Source: Betaproteobacteria bacterium UBA5582
Lineage (GTDB): Bacteria > Pseudomonadota > Gammaproteobacteria > Burkholderiales > Rhodocyclaceae
Length of the DNA: 24,991 bases
Direction of reading: 5' to 3'
Assembly: GCA_002425245.1 (NCBI GenBank)
Contig: DILW01000185.1
Location: forward strand, 1-24,991
In this document: positions 14,417 through 22,911 of the stretch, one piece after another
Numbering within the stretch: the stretch's first letter is position 1
Layout of the letters: every line of letters starts with the position of its first letter
Made by a program: the position numbers and the translations under genes
Notes under the pieces: model-generated
The model's database searches: none
The model's input: only the letters and a program-made list of their open reading frames with translations
Told to the model about the DNA's origin: nothing

Positions 14417-16978
14417 GGTCGAGAACGCCTCGGCCACCTGCGGTCGACCGTAGAGATAGCCCTGCAGTTGGTCACACCCGTGCTCGATCAGATAACGCGC
14501 CTGGTCGGCCGTTTCCACGCCTTCGGCGATAACCTGCAGCCCAAGCTCGTGTGCCATGGCGATGATCGCCGAAACCAGCCGCACCTGTTCGCCACTCGCG
14601 CCGATCTGCGAGACGAAGCTGCGGTCGATCTTGAGGTACTGCACCGGAAACTGGCGCAGGTAGCTGAGTGAGGAGTAACCAGTACCGAAATCATCGATCG
14701 CCACCTGAACATTCATCCGCTGCAATACCTGCAACATGGCGGTGGCCCGCGACGAGTTGCGCATCAGCAGCGACTCGGTCAATTCCATCTCGATCAGCTC
14801 GGCTGGTAGCCGGAACTCGCGCAGCAACTGCAACAGCATCTTCGGCAGGTCCTGCTGGGCGAACTGGTGCGCGGAGATGTTGACAGCAACCGGCACCACC
14901 GGCAAGCCGGCGTCCAGCCAGGCCCGCTGCTGAGCGCAGACATTCCGGATTGCCCATTCGCCAAGGGCATTGATCAGACCGTTCTCTTCGGCCAGGGGAA
15001 TGAAGATTTCCGGCGAAATCATTCCGCGCTGCGCATGCTGCCAGCGCATCAGTGCTTCGGCACCGATGATCCTGCCGCTGCCAGCATCGACCTTGGGCTG
15101 GTAGTGCATGGACATTTCGCCCCGGTCGAGGGCGCCGAACAGGTCGTTTTCCAGTAACAGTTCGCCGAGCGTGGCGGTGTTGATTTCAGGCGAGAAGAAA
15201 CAGAACTTGTTGCGTCCTTCCTCCTTGGCCCGGTACATCGCCGCATCGGCCTTGCGCAGCAATTCGGAGGCGGTTTCACCGTCTTCGGGATACAACGCGA
15301 TCCCCGCGCTGCCGCTGACCGTCAGTTCATGGCCGGCCAGCAGATAGGGCTGACACAGGGCGGCCAGCAGTTTCTGACAGACATGGGCAAGATCCTGCCG
15401 CGCTTCGAGTTCCGGCAAGACGGCGACGAACTCGTCGCCGCCCTGACGACAGAGGGTATCGGTGTCCCGCAGCACGCTGAGGCCGCGCTGCGCCGCCTGA
15501 ATCAGCAGGTCGTCGCCAACGGCGTGACCCAGGGTGTCGTTGATGTTCTTGAAGCGATCAAGGTCGATGAAGATGATCCCCATGTGCCGGCCGGCACGCT
15601 TCGATTTGAGCACCCCCTGCCCGATCCGGTCTTCGAGCAGCAGGCGGTTGGGCAGGCCGGTCAGGGCGTCGTGGTGTGCCAGGTGATGGATGCGTGCTTC
15701 ACTCTGCTTGCGCTCGGAGATGTCGATGAAAACCCCGATATAGTTGCCGGCTTCCCCGTCCTCGCCTTGAACCGCAGTGATCGACAGGAGTTCGGGGAAG
15801 ACCGCACCGTCCTTGCGCCGGTTCCAGAGCTCGCCCTGCCACTGCCCCACGCTTTTCAGCGTCTGCCACATCTCGCGGTAGAAATCCTCGCTCTGGCGCC
15901 CGGAATTGAGCACTGCCGGCGTCTTGCCCAGCACCTCCGCCGCCGCATAGCCGGTAATGGCGCAGAACGCCGGGTTGACGGCGATGATGCGCGCATCGCT
16001 GTCGGTGATCGTCATCCCTTCCGCCGCATGCGTAAACACCGTGCCGTAAAGACGCAACTCCGCTTCGGTTCGCCGCTGCGCCTCATAGCGATCGGCCAGG
16101 TCGGCGTGCGCTGCCAGCAACGCCCGCCGGTCACGCTCGATCCGGAACAGAGCATACAAGGCGTAGACAAGCAATGACAGGGCAATCACGTAGAGCAGGG
16201 TGCGATGGTAGGTCGCCAGCGCCAGGGCCGCCTGATAGGAATCAAGATAGGCCCGGGTCAATTCCTCGTGCAGGCGCCCGGTCGGCGCCCGCACAATGCC
16301 ATCGACCAAGCCGGCCACTCGCGGCCCATGCTCGAGGATCAGGCGGGCATGCACCAGCAAACGTCGCATTTCCACATCGCCAGGGGTCTGGCCGGTACTA
16401 GCCAGCAAGCTCTGCAGATCGGCACCGAGTGCAGCCTGTTCCCCGATTTCGCGGTTATCCGCCATTTCGGCGCCCCCCAGGCGCCTGATGAAAGCTTCGA
16501 AGGCCTTGCGCTGAGTCAATTCCTGAGTGTTCAACAGCGCGTCGGCTGCCACCGGCAGATACAGAACTGAATTGCGCAACACGGCATTCGCCCGCTGAAA
16601 GCGGTCCACATCCAGCGCCTTCAGTTGCTGCGCTTCGTCCAGCGCCTGAATCCGCTGCCCGACCCGCAGCCGATCCGTTTCGTTCATCCAGGCAGGCATC
16701 CCTGCCTGCAGGGCTTTTACGGTTTCGCGAAGCCGGGTCTGGTGGTAGGCCATCCCGTCATAGTTTTGCAACAGCCCGGCACGGCTGGCAACCACGCTGG
16801 CAGTTAGGTTCTCGTCGTGGCTCTGATACTCGCGGAGCAACAGGGAGTAGGCATTGTGTGCCTGCGGGCTGACCTCACCGGCCTTCAGGAAAAGCCAGGT
16901 GAGCAAGGCCGCAAGAATGGCCATCAGGGCGATTTTCCAGGCGCGGTGCGCACGCAGTGAAGCCAGCGTCACCCTCAT
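14378..16978 (-). CDS. DAHL-PAS-GGDEF-EAL cyclic-di-GMP signalling protein
   Basis: An 866-residue membrane sensor. One helix (14-32), a periplasmic all-helical region (~35-255, DAHL-like) and a second helix (260-279) form the sensor. A PAS/PAC module (~305-422) follows, then GGDEF (~430-595) and EAL (~610-855) domains. The GGDEF motif is intact (513-517), with the inhibitory RxxD site R504-D-T-D507 five residues upstream. The EAL domain keeps EALMRW (641-646), ELTES, DDFGTGYSSL and AEGVET, so both cyclase and phosphodiesterase activities look possible; in such hybrids the net activity must be tested. Its ATG overlaps the peroxidase stop by 4 nt, so the two are co-translated. The DAHL name is inferred from helical content and placement. 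Confidence 0.9.
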   Translation of the reverse strand: MRVTLASLRAHRAWKIALMAILAALLTWLFLKAGEVSPQAHNAYSLLLREYQSHDENLTASVVASRAGLLQNYDGMAYHQTRLRETVKALQAGMPAWMNETDRLRVGQRIQALDEAQQLKALDVDRFQRANAVLRNSVLYLPVAADALLNTQELTQRKAFEAFIRRLGGAEMADNREIGEQAALGADLQSLLASTGQTPGDVEMRRLLVHARLILEHGPRVAGLVDGIVRAPTGRLHEELTRAYLDSYQAALALATYHRTLLYVIALSLLVYALYALFRIERDRRALLAAHADLADRYEAQRRTEAELRLYGTVFTHAAEGMTITDSDARIIAVNPAFCAITGYAAAEVLGKTPAVLNSGRQSEDFYREMWQTLKSVGQWQGELWNRRKDGAVFPELLSITAVQGEDGEAGNYIGVFIDISERKQSEARIHHLAHHDALTGLPNRLLLEDRIGQGVLKSKRAGRHMGIIFIDLDRFKNINDTLGHAVGDDLLIQAAQRGLSVLRDTDTLCRQGGDEFVAVLPELEARQDLAHVCQKLLAALCQPYLLAGHELTVSGSAGIALYPEDGETASELLRKADAAMYRAKEEGRNKFCFFSPEINTATLGELLLENDLFGALDRGEMSMHYQPKVDAGSGRIIGAEALMRWQHAQRGMISPEIFIPLAEENGLINALGEWAIRNVCAQQRAWLDAGLPVVPVAVNISAHQFAQQDLPKMLLQLLREFRLPAELIEMELTESLLMRNSSRATAMLQVLQRMNVQVAIDDFGTGYSSLSYLRQFPVQYLKIDRSFVSQIGASGEQVRLVSAIIAMAHELGLQVIAEGVETADQARYLIEHGCDQLQGYLYGRPQVAEAFSTLLDAAGGAHGSA

Positions 16979-17985
16979 TCGACGCCATCCAGCGCGGGAA
17001 TCCGGCCAGTCAGGGAATGGAGGAAGGCCACGATCGATTTGATATCGTCCGGTGGCAGATCCCTTCCCAACTGGTAACGCCCCATGACCGCGACCGCGGC
17101 ATCGAGCGAAGCGGCTGAACCGTCGTGAAAATAGGGGGCGGTCAAGGCCACGTTGCGCAATCCGGGCACCTTGAAGACGTGACGATCCTCTTCCCGCCCG
17201 GTGACGTTGTAACGGCCGAGGTCAGCCCGGGTCGGCGTGCGCTCGGCAAAGTAATCGCCGATCACGCCGAATTTCTGGAACATGTTGCCGCCGAGCAGAG
17301 CCCCTTGATGGCAGCTGATACAGCCCAGGTCGCGAAAACGCTGGTAGCCGGCTTTGGCTTGCGGACTGAGCGCCGACGGGTCGCCGCGCAGGTAGCGATC
17401 AAAAGGCGCATCGAGCGTATGCAGCGATTGTTCGAAGCTGGCGATGGCATCGGCAATGTTCTCGGGGGTCAGACCGTCACGGTAAGCCTCGGCGAATGTC
17501 CTGACGATCTCTTCGTCGACCCGCAGACGTTCGATCACCAGCGCCCAGGAAGCCCCCATCTCCACCGGGTTGTGCAAAGGACCGGCAACCTGCTCCTGCA
17601 GGCTGAGCGCACGCCCATCCCAAAACTGAACGAAGTTGAGGCCGCTATTGAAGACGCTGGGTGCATTGATTCCGCCCCGACGCCCCTGAACGCCGATCGA
17701 GACCGGCAAACCATCAGCGCCGCCAAGGTCGAATCGGTGACAGGAAGCGCAGGCCACGCTGTTGTCGACCGACAGGCGCCGATCGGCAAACAAGCGCGCG
17801 CCGAGCGCGACGCGTTCCGGCATCAGGACGGGTGGCTCAGGCAAGGGGCGCAAAGCCCCCAGGGTTTCTTCGAAGCCTGGCGATTGTACGCTTCTCGGTA
17901 ACAAGGTTTCCTGGTCAGGATGAAAATACCAGGTCCCGAATGACACCGCAAACACCATGACAAGCGCCAGAAACAGCTTTTTCAT
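16975..17985 (-). CDS. Di-haem cytochrome c peroxidase, CcpA/MauG family
   Basis: A 336-residue secreted protein from the ATG at 17985. The frame is open 12 codons further up, but MKKLFLALVMVFAVSFGTWYF is a clear Sec signal or membrane anchor. Two haem c sites are C79-A-S-C-H83 and C222-I-S-C-H226, the two-domain layout of bacterial peroxidases that reduce H2O2 in the periplasm. NPVEMG near 139-144 holds the candidate catalytic Glu, and the VPGLRNVALTAPYFHDG segment lies near the C-terminus. The gene sits 7 nt after the PAS-GGDEF gene and overlaps the next gene by 4 nt. MauG-like oxidation of another substrate is an alternative, as sequence alone does not separate them. Confidence 0.92.
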   Translation of the reverse strand: MKKLFLALVMVFAVSFGTWYFHPDQETLLPRSVQSPGFEETLGALRPLPEPPVLMPERVALGARLFADRRLSVDNSVACASCHRFDLGGADGLPVSIGVQGRRGGINAPSVFNSGLNFVQFWDGRALSLQEQVAGPLHNPVEMGASWALVIERLRVDEEIVRTFAEAYRDGLTPENIADAIASFEQSLHTLDAPFDRYLRGDPSALSPQAKAGYQRFRDLGCISCHQGALLGGNMFQKFGVIGDYFAERTPTRADLGRYNVTGREEDRHVFKVPGLRNVALTAPYFHDGSAASLDAAVAVMGRYQLGRDLPPDDIKSIVAFLHSLTGRIPALDGVE

Positions 17986-17992
17986 ACTGCCA

Positions 17993-18925
17993 TCATGCCA
18001 GTACAACGCAATTCTTGCCACGATGCTTGGCGGAATAGACGGCCTCGTCGGCTCGCCTGATCAGGTTTTGCTCATCCTCGTCGGGGAGCCATTCGGCGAC
18101 GCCGATGCTGATCGTTGCCGAAACCTCTTGCCCACCGTCGAGGGGCAGTTTCAGACCGGCAAAGGCAGTACGCAGGCGTTCAGCCAACTGGACGGCGGCA
18201 CGCGCCGCCGTTTCCGGTAGCAGAACGACAAACTCCTCACCACCGTAACGGTAAGCGCTGTCAGTTCCCCGCAAGGAGGCGCGGATGACTTCTGCCAGCG
18301 CCTGCAGCACCCGGTCACCCTGGAGATGACCGAAACGATCGTTGATTGCCTTGAAATCGTCGCAATCAAGCACCATCAGCGACAGGGTCCGCCGGTAGCG
18401 CCGGGTACGGCTGATTTCCTGCAAAAGATGCTCCCACAAGGACCGGGTGTTGAACAATCCCGTCAAGGAGTCGGTCCTGCTCAGTTCGCGGTAGCGCTCC
18501 TCACTTGCCCTCAGTGCTTCCTCGACGCGATGTCTTTCGCTGACGTTCTGCAGCGTCTCGATGGCACCGATCACCCGCCCTTCATCATCACAGATCGGTG
18601 CGGCAGTGAAGTACAGCCAGCATCCGGACTCGCCGATGGCGGGAAAGAAATCCTCGGCTTCATAGGCGCCCTCGATCAGCGCCGAACGTTTGAATTTACC
18701 GTGATAGAAACTATCGACGGCCGATTCAAGGGCGCCGTCGACGATGAGGTCGGCCAGGATCGGTCGCGGATCGCTGTAGAAGGCACGCCACTGATCCTGG
18801 CTGCCGATCATCTCGCTGGCCGGGACACCGGTCATCACGGCACAGGCCTTGTTCCAGTAGATAACCCGGTGCGCAGCGTCGATCACGATGGTCGCAACGG
18901 GGTTGCCATCGAACACCCGGGACAT
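17993..18925 (-). CDS. PAS-GGDEF diguanylate cyclase
   Basis: A ~310-residue cytosolic protein that should make cyclic-di-GMP from GTP. An N-terminal PAS-like domain (FDGNPVATIVIDAAHRVIYWN at the start, a PAC end with GAIETLQNVSERHRVEEAL near 135-155) is joined by a short signalling helix to a GGDEF domain. The active motif is GGEEF, with an intact inhibitory site R-G-T-D five residues before it. No membrane helix is seen. The frame is open to 19594, but beyond 19049 it is antisense to nth. Starts at 18925 (GGAA 9-10 nt upstream) and 18958 are possible; one at 19012 lies upstream of the likely transcription start. First gene of the three-gene operon. Confidence 0.9.
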   Translation of the reverse strand: MSRVFDGNPVATIVIDAAHRVIYWNKACAVMTGVPASEMIGSQDQWRAFYSDPRPILADLIVDGALESAVDSFYHGKFKRSALIEGAYEAEDFFPAIGESGCWLYFTAAPICDDEGRVIGAIETLQNVSERHRVEEALRASEERYRELSRTDSLTGLFNTRSLWEHLLQEISRTRRYRRTLSLMVLDCDDFKAINDRFGHLQGDRVLQALAEVIRASLRGTDSAYRYGGEEFVVLLPETAARAAVQLAERLRTAFAGLKLPLDGGQEVSATISIGVAEWLPDEDEQNLIRRADEAVYSAKHRGKNCVVLA

Positions 18926-19000
18926 CGAAATCTTTCCGCCGTTGGTGGTGAGGTACATAAACCCTGGGCTTGTCCCGTCGGTTAAAATTGTTGTGCAAAC

Positions 19001-19029
19001 AATATCGCGCATTCCGGCCCCTCTGACAA
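19001..19029 (-). promoter_or_regulatory. Putative sigma-70-type promoter of the diguanylate cyclase-peroxidase operon
   Basis: On the minus strand TTGTCA (19024-19029, five of six consensus) is followed by a 17-bp spacer and GATATT (19001-19006, four of six). Transcription would start near 18994. This position excludes the upstream ATG at 19012 and supports 18958 or 18925. The site lies in the short spacer shared with nth. A small inverted repeat, ATTGTT and AACAAT (18987-19003), covers the start region. Confidence 0.5.
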
Positions 19030-19048
19030 TCCTTGCCTCTCTTCCGCC

Positions 19049-19684
19049 GTGAAAAAATCCGTCGTCGAACAGTTTTTCCTGCGCTTGCGCGAAGCCAATC
19101 CGGCCCCGACGACCGAGCTTGAATACGCCACGCCCTTCCAGTTGCTGATTGCCGTGATTCTGTCGGCGCAGGCGACCGACGTCGGCGTGAACAAGGCGAC
19201 CGCCAAGCTGTTTCCGCGGGCGCCGACGGCGGCGGACATGCTGGCGCTGGGCGAAGAAGGGCTGACCGAGTACATCAAGACCATCGGCCTGTACCGCACC
19301 AAGGCCAGGAACGTCATCGCCACCTGCCGCATCCTGGTCGAACAACACGGCGGCGAAGTGCCCCAGGAACGCGAAGCACTCGAGGCCCTGCCCGGCGTCG
19401 GGCGCAAGACGGCGAATGTGGTGCTGAACACGGCTTTCGGACAACCGACCATCGCGGTTGACACCCATATCTTCCGTCTCGGCAACCGTACCGGACTGGC
19501 TCCGGGAAAAACCGTGCTTGAGGTCGAACAAAAATTGTTGCGCGTCGTTCCCGGAGCTTTCCTCAAGGATGCCCACCACTGGCTGATCCTCCACGGACGC
19601 TACGTGTGCAAGGCGCGCAAACCCGAATGCGCACGCTGCTGTGTTGCCGATCTCTGCGGATTCAAGGGAAAAACAGTAGCGTAA
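19049..19684 (+). CDS. nth: Endonuclease III, DNA glycosylase/AP lyase
   Basis: A 211-residue base-excision repair enzyme that removes oxidised pyrimidines and nicks abasic sites. The helix-hairpin-helix LPGVGRKTANVVLN carries catalytic Lys120, and VDTHIFR carries catalytic Asp138. The [4Fe-4S] ligands C187, C194, C197, C203 have the C-x6-C-x2-C-x5-C spacing of E. coli Nth, and the numbering matches exactly. The start is GTG at 19049, without a clear ribosome binding site. In enterobacteria nth is the last gene of the rsx/rnf operon; here it is on the same strand but ~5.7 kb after rnfE. Confidence 0.97.
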   Translation: MKKSVVEQFFLRLREANPAPTTELEYATPFQLLIAVILSAQATDVGVNKATAKLFPRAPTAADMLALGEEGLTEYIKTIGLYRTKARNVIATCRILVEQHGGEVPQEREALEALPGVGRKTANVVLNTAFGQPTIAVDTHIFRLGNRTGLAPGKTVLEVEQKLLRVVPGAFLKDAHHWLILHGRYVCKARKPECARCCVADLCGFKGKTVA

Positions 19685-19770
19685 TCACCTCGGCAACAGA
19701 ATGTATCGCGGCGAATCGAGTAATCGCCGTTACCATAACGTTGCCCCATTGTTCCATTAGGAAAGCAGGA

Positions 19771-20202
19771 ATGTTCAACCCCACCCGTGACCAGGTCCGC
19801 GATTTCTTCTGCACCGCCTGGAAGAAGCATCTCGAACGGCTACCGCTGGTCGGCGCCGAAGTGACGGCGGCCGACATCGCCGCCCGCCACCCCGAATACC
19901 ACGCCTTGCTCAGCCATCCGGAGACGGCGCTCAATCTGGAATGGACGCCGGAGAGCGGGCAGATGAACCCCTTCCTCCACCTCTCGCTGCATCTGGCGAT
20001 CCACGAGCAGACGAGCATCGACCAGCCGCCGGGAATCCGCGCCGCGTTCGAGAAGTTGCGTGCCGGCATGGGCGAGCACGAGGCCGAGCACGTGCTGCTC
20101 GAATGCCTGGGCGAAACCATCTGGCGCGCCCAGCGCGACGGTACCCAGATGGACGCGCTGGCCTACGTCGACGCCATTCAGCGCAAGGCCGGCATGCGCT
20201 AG
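19771..20202 (+). CDS. DUF1841 family protein
   Basis: A 143-residue soluble protein starting MFNPTRDQVRDFFCTAWKKH, typical of the DUF1841 family of beta- and gammaproteobacteria. Conserved blocks are AARHPEYHALLSHPETAL (about 32-49), the WTPESGQMNPFLHLSLHLAI stretch (about 53-72) and the EQTSIDQPPGIR run that follows. Several conserved His suggest metal binding, but no activity is known to me. AGGA lies 8 nt before the ATG. It follows nth by 86 nt and probably shares its transcript. Its 3' end overlaps that of the convergent MBL-fold gene by 4 nt. Confidence 0.9.
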   Translation: MFNPTRDQVRDFFCTAWKKHLERLPLVGAEVTAADIAARHPEYHALLSHPETALNLEWTPESGQMNPFLHLSLHLAIHEQTSIDQPPGIRAAFEKLRAGMGEHEAEHVLLECLGETIWRAQRDGTQMDALAYVDAIQRKAGMR

Positions 20203-20972
20203 CGCGGTATCTGGTAGTTGTCCTGGGTCATCAGGTCGACGCCGCAGTCGATTCCCTCGACCCAGGCAATGAAGTCGGCGACCGCCTGCTTGCCGACGAA
20301 GCGCGAGCCGTGCTGCGGAACGATCTGCTCGATGTCGAGCTGGCGAACCATGTTGGCCCAGTATCGACAAACCTTGCGCGACACGATGTAACGCTTGTGG
20401 AAGCCTTCCATGTAGCGCTGGTGGGCCTGGAAATTGACGACCGGAACAGCAGCCAGTTCATGCGGCACCAGCGAGGTACCGAGGTCGCCGGAGAAGAGGA
20501 TCTTGGCCACCGGATCGTAGAACTGGAAATTGCCTTCGGCGTGCATGAAGTGCGCCGGCAGCGCCAGCAGGTTGCACTGGCCCAGACGGATCACGCTGCC
20601 CTGATCGGGAATGCCGATGATCCGCTGCGACACGTCCTTGCCGGTGGTGAAGTGCGGTACGAAGCGGGTCCACAGCGAGGAAATCATCACCTTGCAGTGC
20701 GAGGCGACAAACCATTTGTTGACCGAAGCGATGATGTCTGGGTCCGGGTGCGAGGCGAGGATGAAATCGAGGTCCTTGGACGAGAAATACTTCTGCATGT
20801 CCATCAGCAGACCGGTGTAGGTCATGTTGCCGCCCGGGTCAATCAGAGCGCCGTGTCCGTTGTCGACCACTAGGAACTGATTGCACTGCACGGCGCCGCC
20901 GGGCGAATCGTCCACCAGGTCGTAGAACGCGTGAACGATATGTTTCCCATTGTTGAACAGTTCAACTGCCAT
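20199..20972 (-). CDS. ODP-type di-iron MBL-fold protein (oxygen-binding/flavodiiron-like)
   Basis: A 257-residue stand-alone metallo-beta-lactamase-fold protein. The ligand set is H75-P-D77-P-D79, H144, D163 and H221, spaced like the di-iron site of flavodiiron proteins (H-x-E-x-D, H, D, H). It differs from zinc hydrolases, which have H-x-H-x-D-H. There is no flavodoxin domain, so it belongs with the ODP group, of which Treponema ODP is an O2 sensor in chemotaxis. A strong ribosome binding site, AGGGGG, lies 4-5 nt before the ATG. It lies downstream of the GspE-type gene with a separate promoter-like site. Substrate, O2 binding and partner are not shown by the sequence. Confidence 0.83.
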   Translation of the reverse strand: MAVELFNNGKHIVHAFYDLVDDSPGGAVQCNQFLVVDNGHGALIDPGGNMTYTGLLMDMQKYFSSKDLDFILASHPDPDIIASVNKWFVASHCKVMISSLWTRFVPHFTTGKDVSQRIIGIPDQGSVIRLGQCNLLALPAHFMHAEGNFQFYDPVAKILFSGDLGTSLVPHELAAVPVVNFQAHQRYMEGFHKRYIVSRKVCRYWANMVRQLDIEQIVPQHGSRFVGKQAVADFIAWVEGIDCGVDLMTQDNYQIPR

Positions 20973-20998
20973 AGCACCCCCTGATCACAAGGCCTGGG

Positions 20999-21027
20999 AT
21001 TATCCTCCCGACGCCGCCATCTGACCA
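20999..21027 (-). promoter_or_regulatory. Putative promoter of the ODP-type gene
   Basis: On the minus strand TGGTCA (21022-21027, four of six consensus), a 17-bp spacer and GATAAT (20999-21004, five of six). The start would be near 20992, 20 nt before the ATG. A 6-bp-arm hairpin (CATCTG 21018-21023, CAGATG 21031-21036) overlaps the -35 box. It lacks a T-run, so it is not a convincing terminator for the upstream gene. Confidence 0.45.
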
Positions 21028-21041
21028 GTCCAGATGACAGA

Positions 21042-22835
21042 TCAATCATCGTCGGCAGGCGGCAACTGCTTGATCAGTTCCTCGATCGTGGTCACCCCCT
21101 GCGCCAACTTGAGCGCGCCGGAAATGCGCAGCGGGCGCATGCCTTCGCGGAATGCCTGCTCGCGTATCCTGGGAATTTCCGCGCCGGGTCGGATCAGGCG
21201 CCGCACTTCCGGCGTGTTGACCAGGATTTCATAGACGCCGATACGCCCGCTGTAGCCGGTCATGCGGCATTCCAGGCAGCCGGTGGCGTGGTACACCGTG
21301 GTCGGTTCGGCGGCTTTCCAGGGATGGACCAGGCTGCGCCAGGCGAGTTTTTCCTCCTCGCTGATCGGCATGCTCTGCCGGCAATGCGGGCACAGCGTTC
21401 GCACCAGGCGCTGGGCCATGATGCCGAGCAGGGTGGAATTGATCAGGTAGGCCGGCACGCCAAGGTCGAGCAGGCGGGTGATCGCCGACGGCGCATCGTT
21501 GGTGTGCAGCGTGGCCAGCACCAGGTGACCGGTCAGGGCGGCCTGGATGGCCATTTCGGCGGTTTCCAGGTCGCGGATTTCGCCGATCATGATGATGTCC
21601 GGGTCCTGGCGCATGAGGGCGCGGACACCATCGGCAAAATCGAGGCCGATGGCGTGATGAACCTGCATCTGGTTGAACGCCGGCTCGACCATTTCGATCG
21701 GGTCTTCGATGGTGCACACATTGACCTCGGGCGTCGCCAGCTGCTTGAGGGTGGTGTACAGCGTTGTCGTCTTGCCGGAACCGGTTGGCCCGGTGACCAG
21801 GATGATGCCGTTGGGCGAGGAAGTCATCTGCTGCCAGCGCGTCCCGTCCTCCTGGGAAAACCCGAGCGAACGGAAGTCGCGGACCAGAACCTCGGGGTCG
21901 AAGATGCGCATCACCAGCTTTTCGCCGAAGGCGGTCGGCAGCGTGGACAGGCGCAGTTCGACCTCCTGCCCGCCCGGGGTGCGCGTTTTCACGCGACCGT
22001 CCTGCGGTCGCCGCTTCTCGATCACGTCCATGCGGCCGAGCAGCTTGATGCGACTGGTCATCGCCGTCATCACCGTCATCGGGATCTGGTACACCTGATG
22101 CAGGACGCCGTCGATGCGGAAACGAACGATGCCGATGTCGCGACGCGGCTCGATATGGATGTCCGAGGCGCGCTGATCGAATGCGTACTGCCACAACCAA
22201 TCGACGATATGAACGATGTGCTGGTCGTTGGCGTCGAACTGCCGGTTGCCCTTGCCCAGTTCGACCAGTTGTTCAAAGTTGGACAGGGCCGAGCCGCCTT
22301 CGCCCTTGGCCGCAGCTTTCTTGATCGATTTGGCCAGGTTGAAGAACTCGACCAGGTAGCGGCTGATGTCTTCCGGGTTGGCCATCACGCGCCGGATGCC
22401 GGTGCGCAGGATCTGGCGCAGTTCGTCTTCCCACTCGCGGATGAAGGGCTCGGCCGTGGCAATCACGATCTCGCGGGGGGTGACCTGCACCGGCAGGATG
22501 GAGAAGCGCGCCGCGTAAGCGCTGGACATCACCTCCGCCACCCCGGAGAAATCAACCTTGAGCGGGTCGATGTGCAGGTAGTCCATGCCGCAGCGGGCAG
22601 CCAGCCACTCGGTCAGGCTATCCAGGGTCAGCAGTTTCTGCGGCGGAAGCAGGCTGCGCCAGCGCTGCTCGGCCATCACCAGCAGGGGGTGCTGCTTGTC
22701 GCCGTAAGGCCGCCGCTCCTTGATCAGGCTTGCCGCCGTGGCCGCGTCGATCAGACCGTCGGCAACCGCCAGGTCGAGCACTTCGGCGAGTTTGAGACGG
22801 TGTTCGGCGGCAGCGCTGTCTTGCGTGGGAAGCAT
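21042..22835 (-). CDS. GspE/PilB-family secretion or pilus assembly ATPase
   Basis: A 597-residue type II secretion/type IV pilus-type hexameric ATPase. An N-terminal helical domain (~10-160, GspE-N-like) is followed by the catalytic core: SDIHIEP (224-230), Walker A G349-P-T-G-S-G-K-T356, Asp box TIEDPIE (375-381), Walker B DPDIIMIGEIRD (411-422) and His box (~435-447). Zinc-type Cys pairs are C482/C485 (CPHC) and C520/C523 (CLEC), as in GspE and PilB. No pilin, GspF/PilC or secretin gene is near, so the machine it powers cannot be told. A lone GspE/PulE homologue of this kind is common in betaproteobacteria. The ATG at 22835 has only a weak ribosome binding site. Confidence 0.9.
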   Translation of the reverse strand: MLPTQDSAAAEHRLKLAEVLDLAVADGLIDAATAASLIKERRPYGDKQHPLLVMAEQRWRSLLPPQKLLTLDSLTEWLAARCGMDYLHIDPLKVDFSGVAEVMSSAYAARFSILPVQVTPREIVIATAEPFIREWEDELRQILRTGIRRVMANPEDISRYLVEFFNLAKSIKKAAAKGEGGSALSNFEQLVELGKGNRQFDANDQHIVHIVDWLWQYAFDQRASDIHIEPRRDIGIVRFRIDGVLHQVYQIPMTVMTAMTSRIKLLGRMDVIEKRRPQDGRVKTRTPGGQEVELRLSTLPTAFGEKLVMRIFDPEVLVRDFRSLGFSQEDGTRWQQMTSSPNGIILVTGPTGSGKTTTLYTTLKQLATPEVNVCTIEDPIEMVEPAFNQMQVHHAIGLDFADGVRALMRQDPDIIMIGEIRDLETAEMAIQAALTGHLVLATLHTNDAPSAITRLLDLGVPAYLINSTLLGIMAQRLVRTLCPHCRQSMPISEEEKLAWRSLVHPWKAAEPTTVYHATGCLECRMTGYSGRIGVYEILVNTPEVRRLIRPGAEIPRIREQAFREGMRPLRISGALKLAQGVTTIEELIKQLPPADDD

Positions 22836-22877
22836 CTTGGGCAGGCTCTCGGGCTGGAAACAGCTTGCGAATATAGC

Positions 22878-22906
22878 CCAAAAACAAACGGGGCCGCAGC
22901 CCCGTT
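22878..22906 (-). terminator. Rho-independent terminator of htpG
   Basis: Minus strand: an 8-bp perfect GC-rich stem (AACGGGGC / GCCCCGTT, 22887-22906), a 4-nt loop and then TGTTTTTGG. It begins 6 nt after the htpG stop codon. On the plus strand a weaker CTTCCTT tract follows, so it works best for htpG. Confidence 0.88.
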
Positions 22907-22911
22907 CTTCC

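Noticed and set aside
18983..18988. TAAAAT as a -10 box for nth
   Set aside because: No acceptable -35 element at 16-18 bp upstream.
18926..19594. Long open frame extending the diguanylate cyclase gene upstream on the minus strand
   Set aside because: It is antisense to nth, whose catalytic and Fe-S residues are all in place. The likely promoter at 19001-19029 also lies inside this stretch, so the extension is not translated.
19728..19740. CGTTA-CCA-TAACG small palindrome between nth and the DUF1841 gene
   Set aside because: Five-base arms with no T-run; expected by chance at this length.
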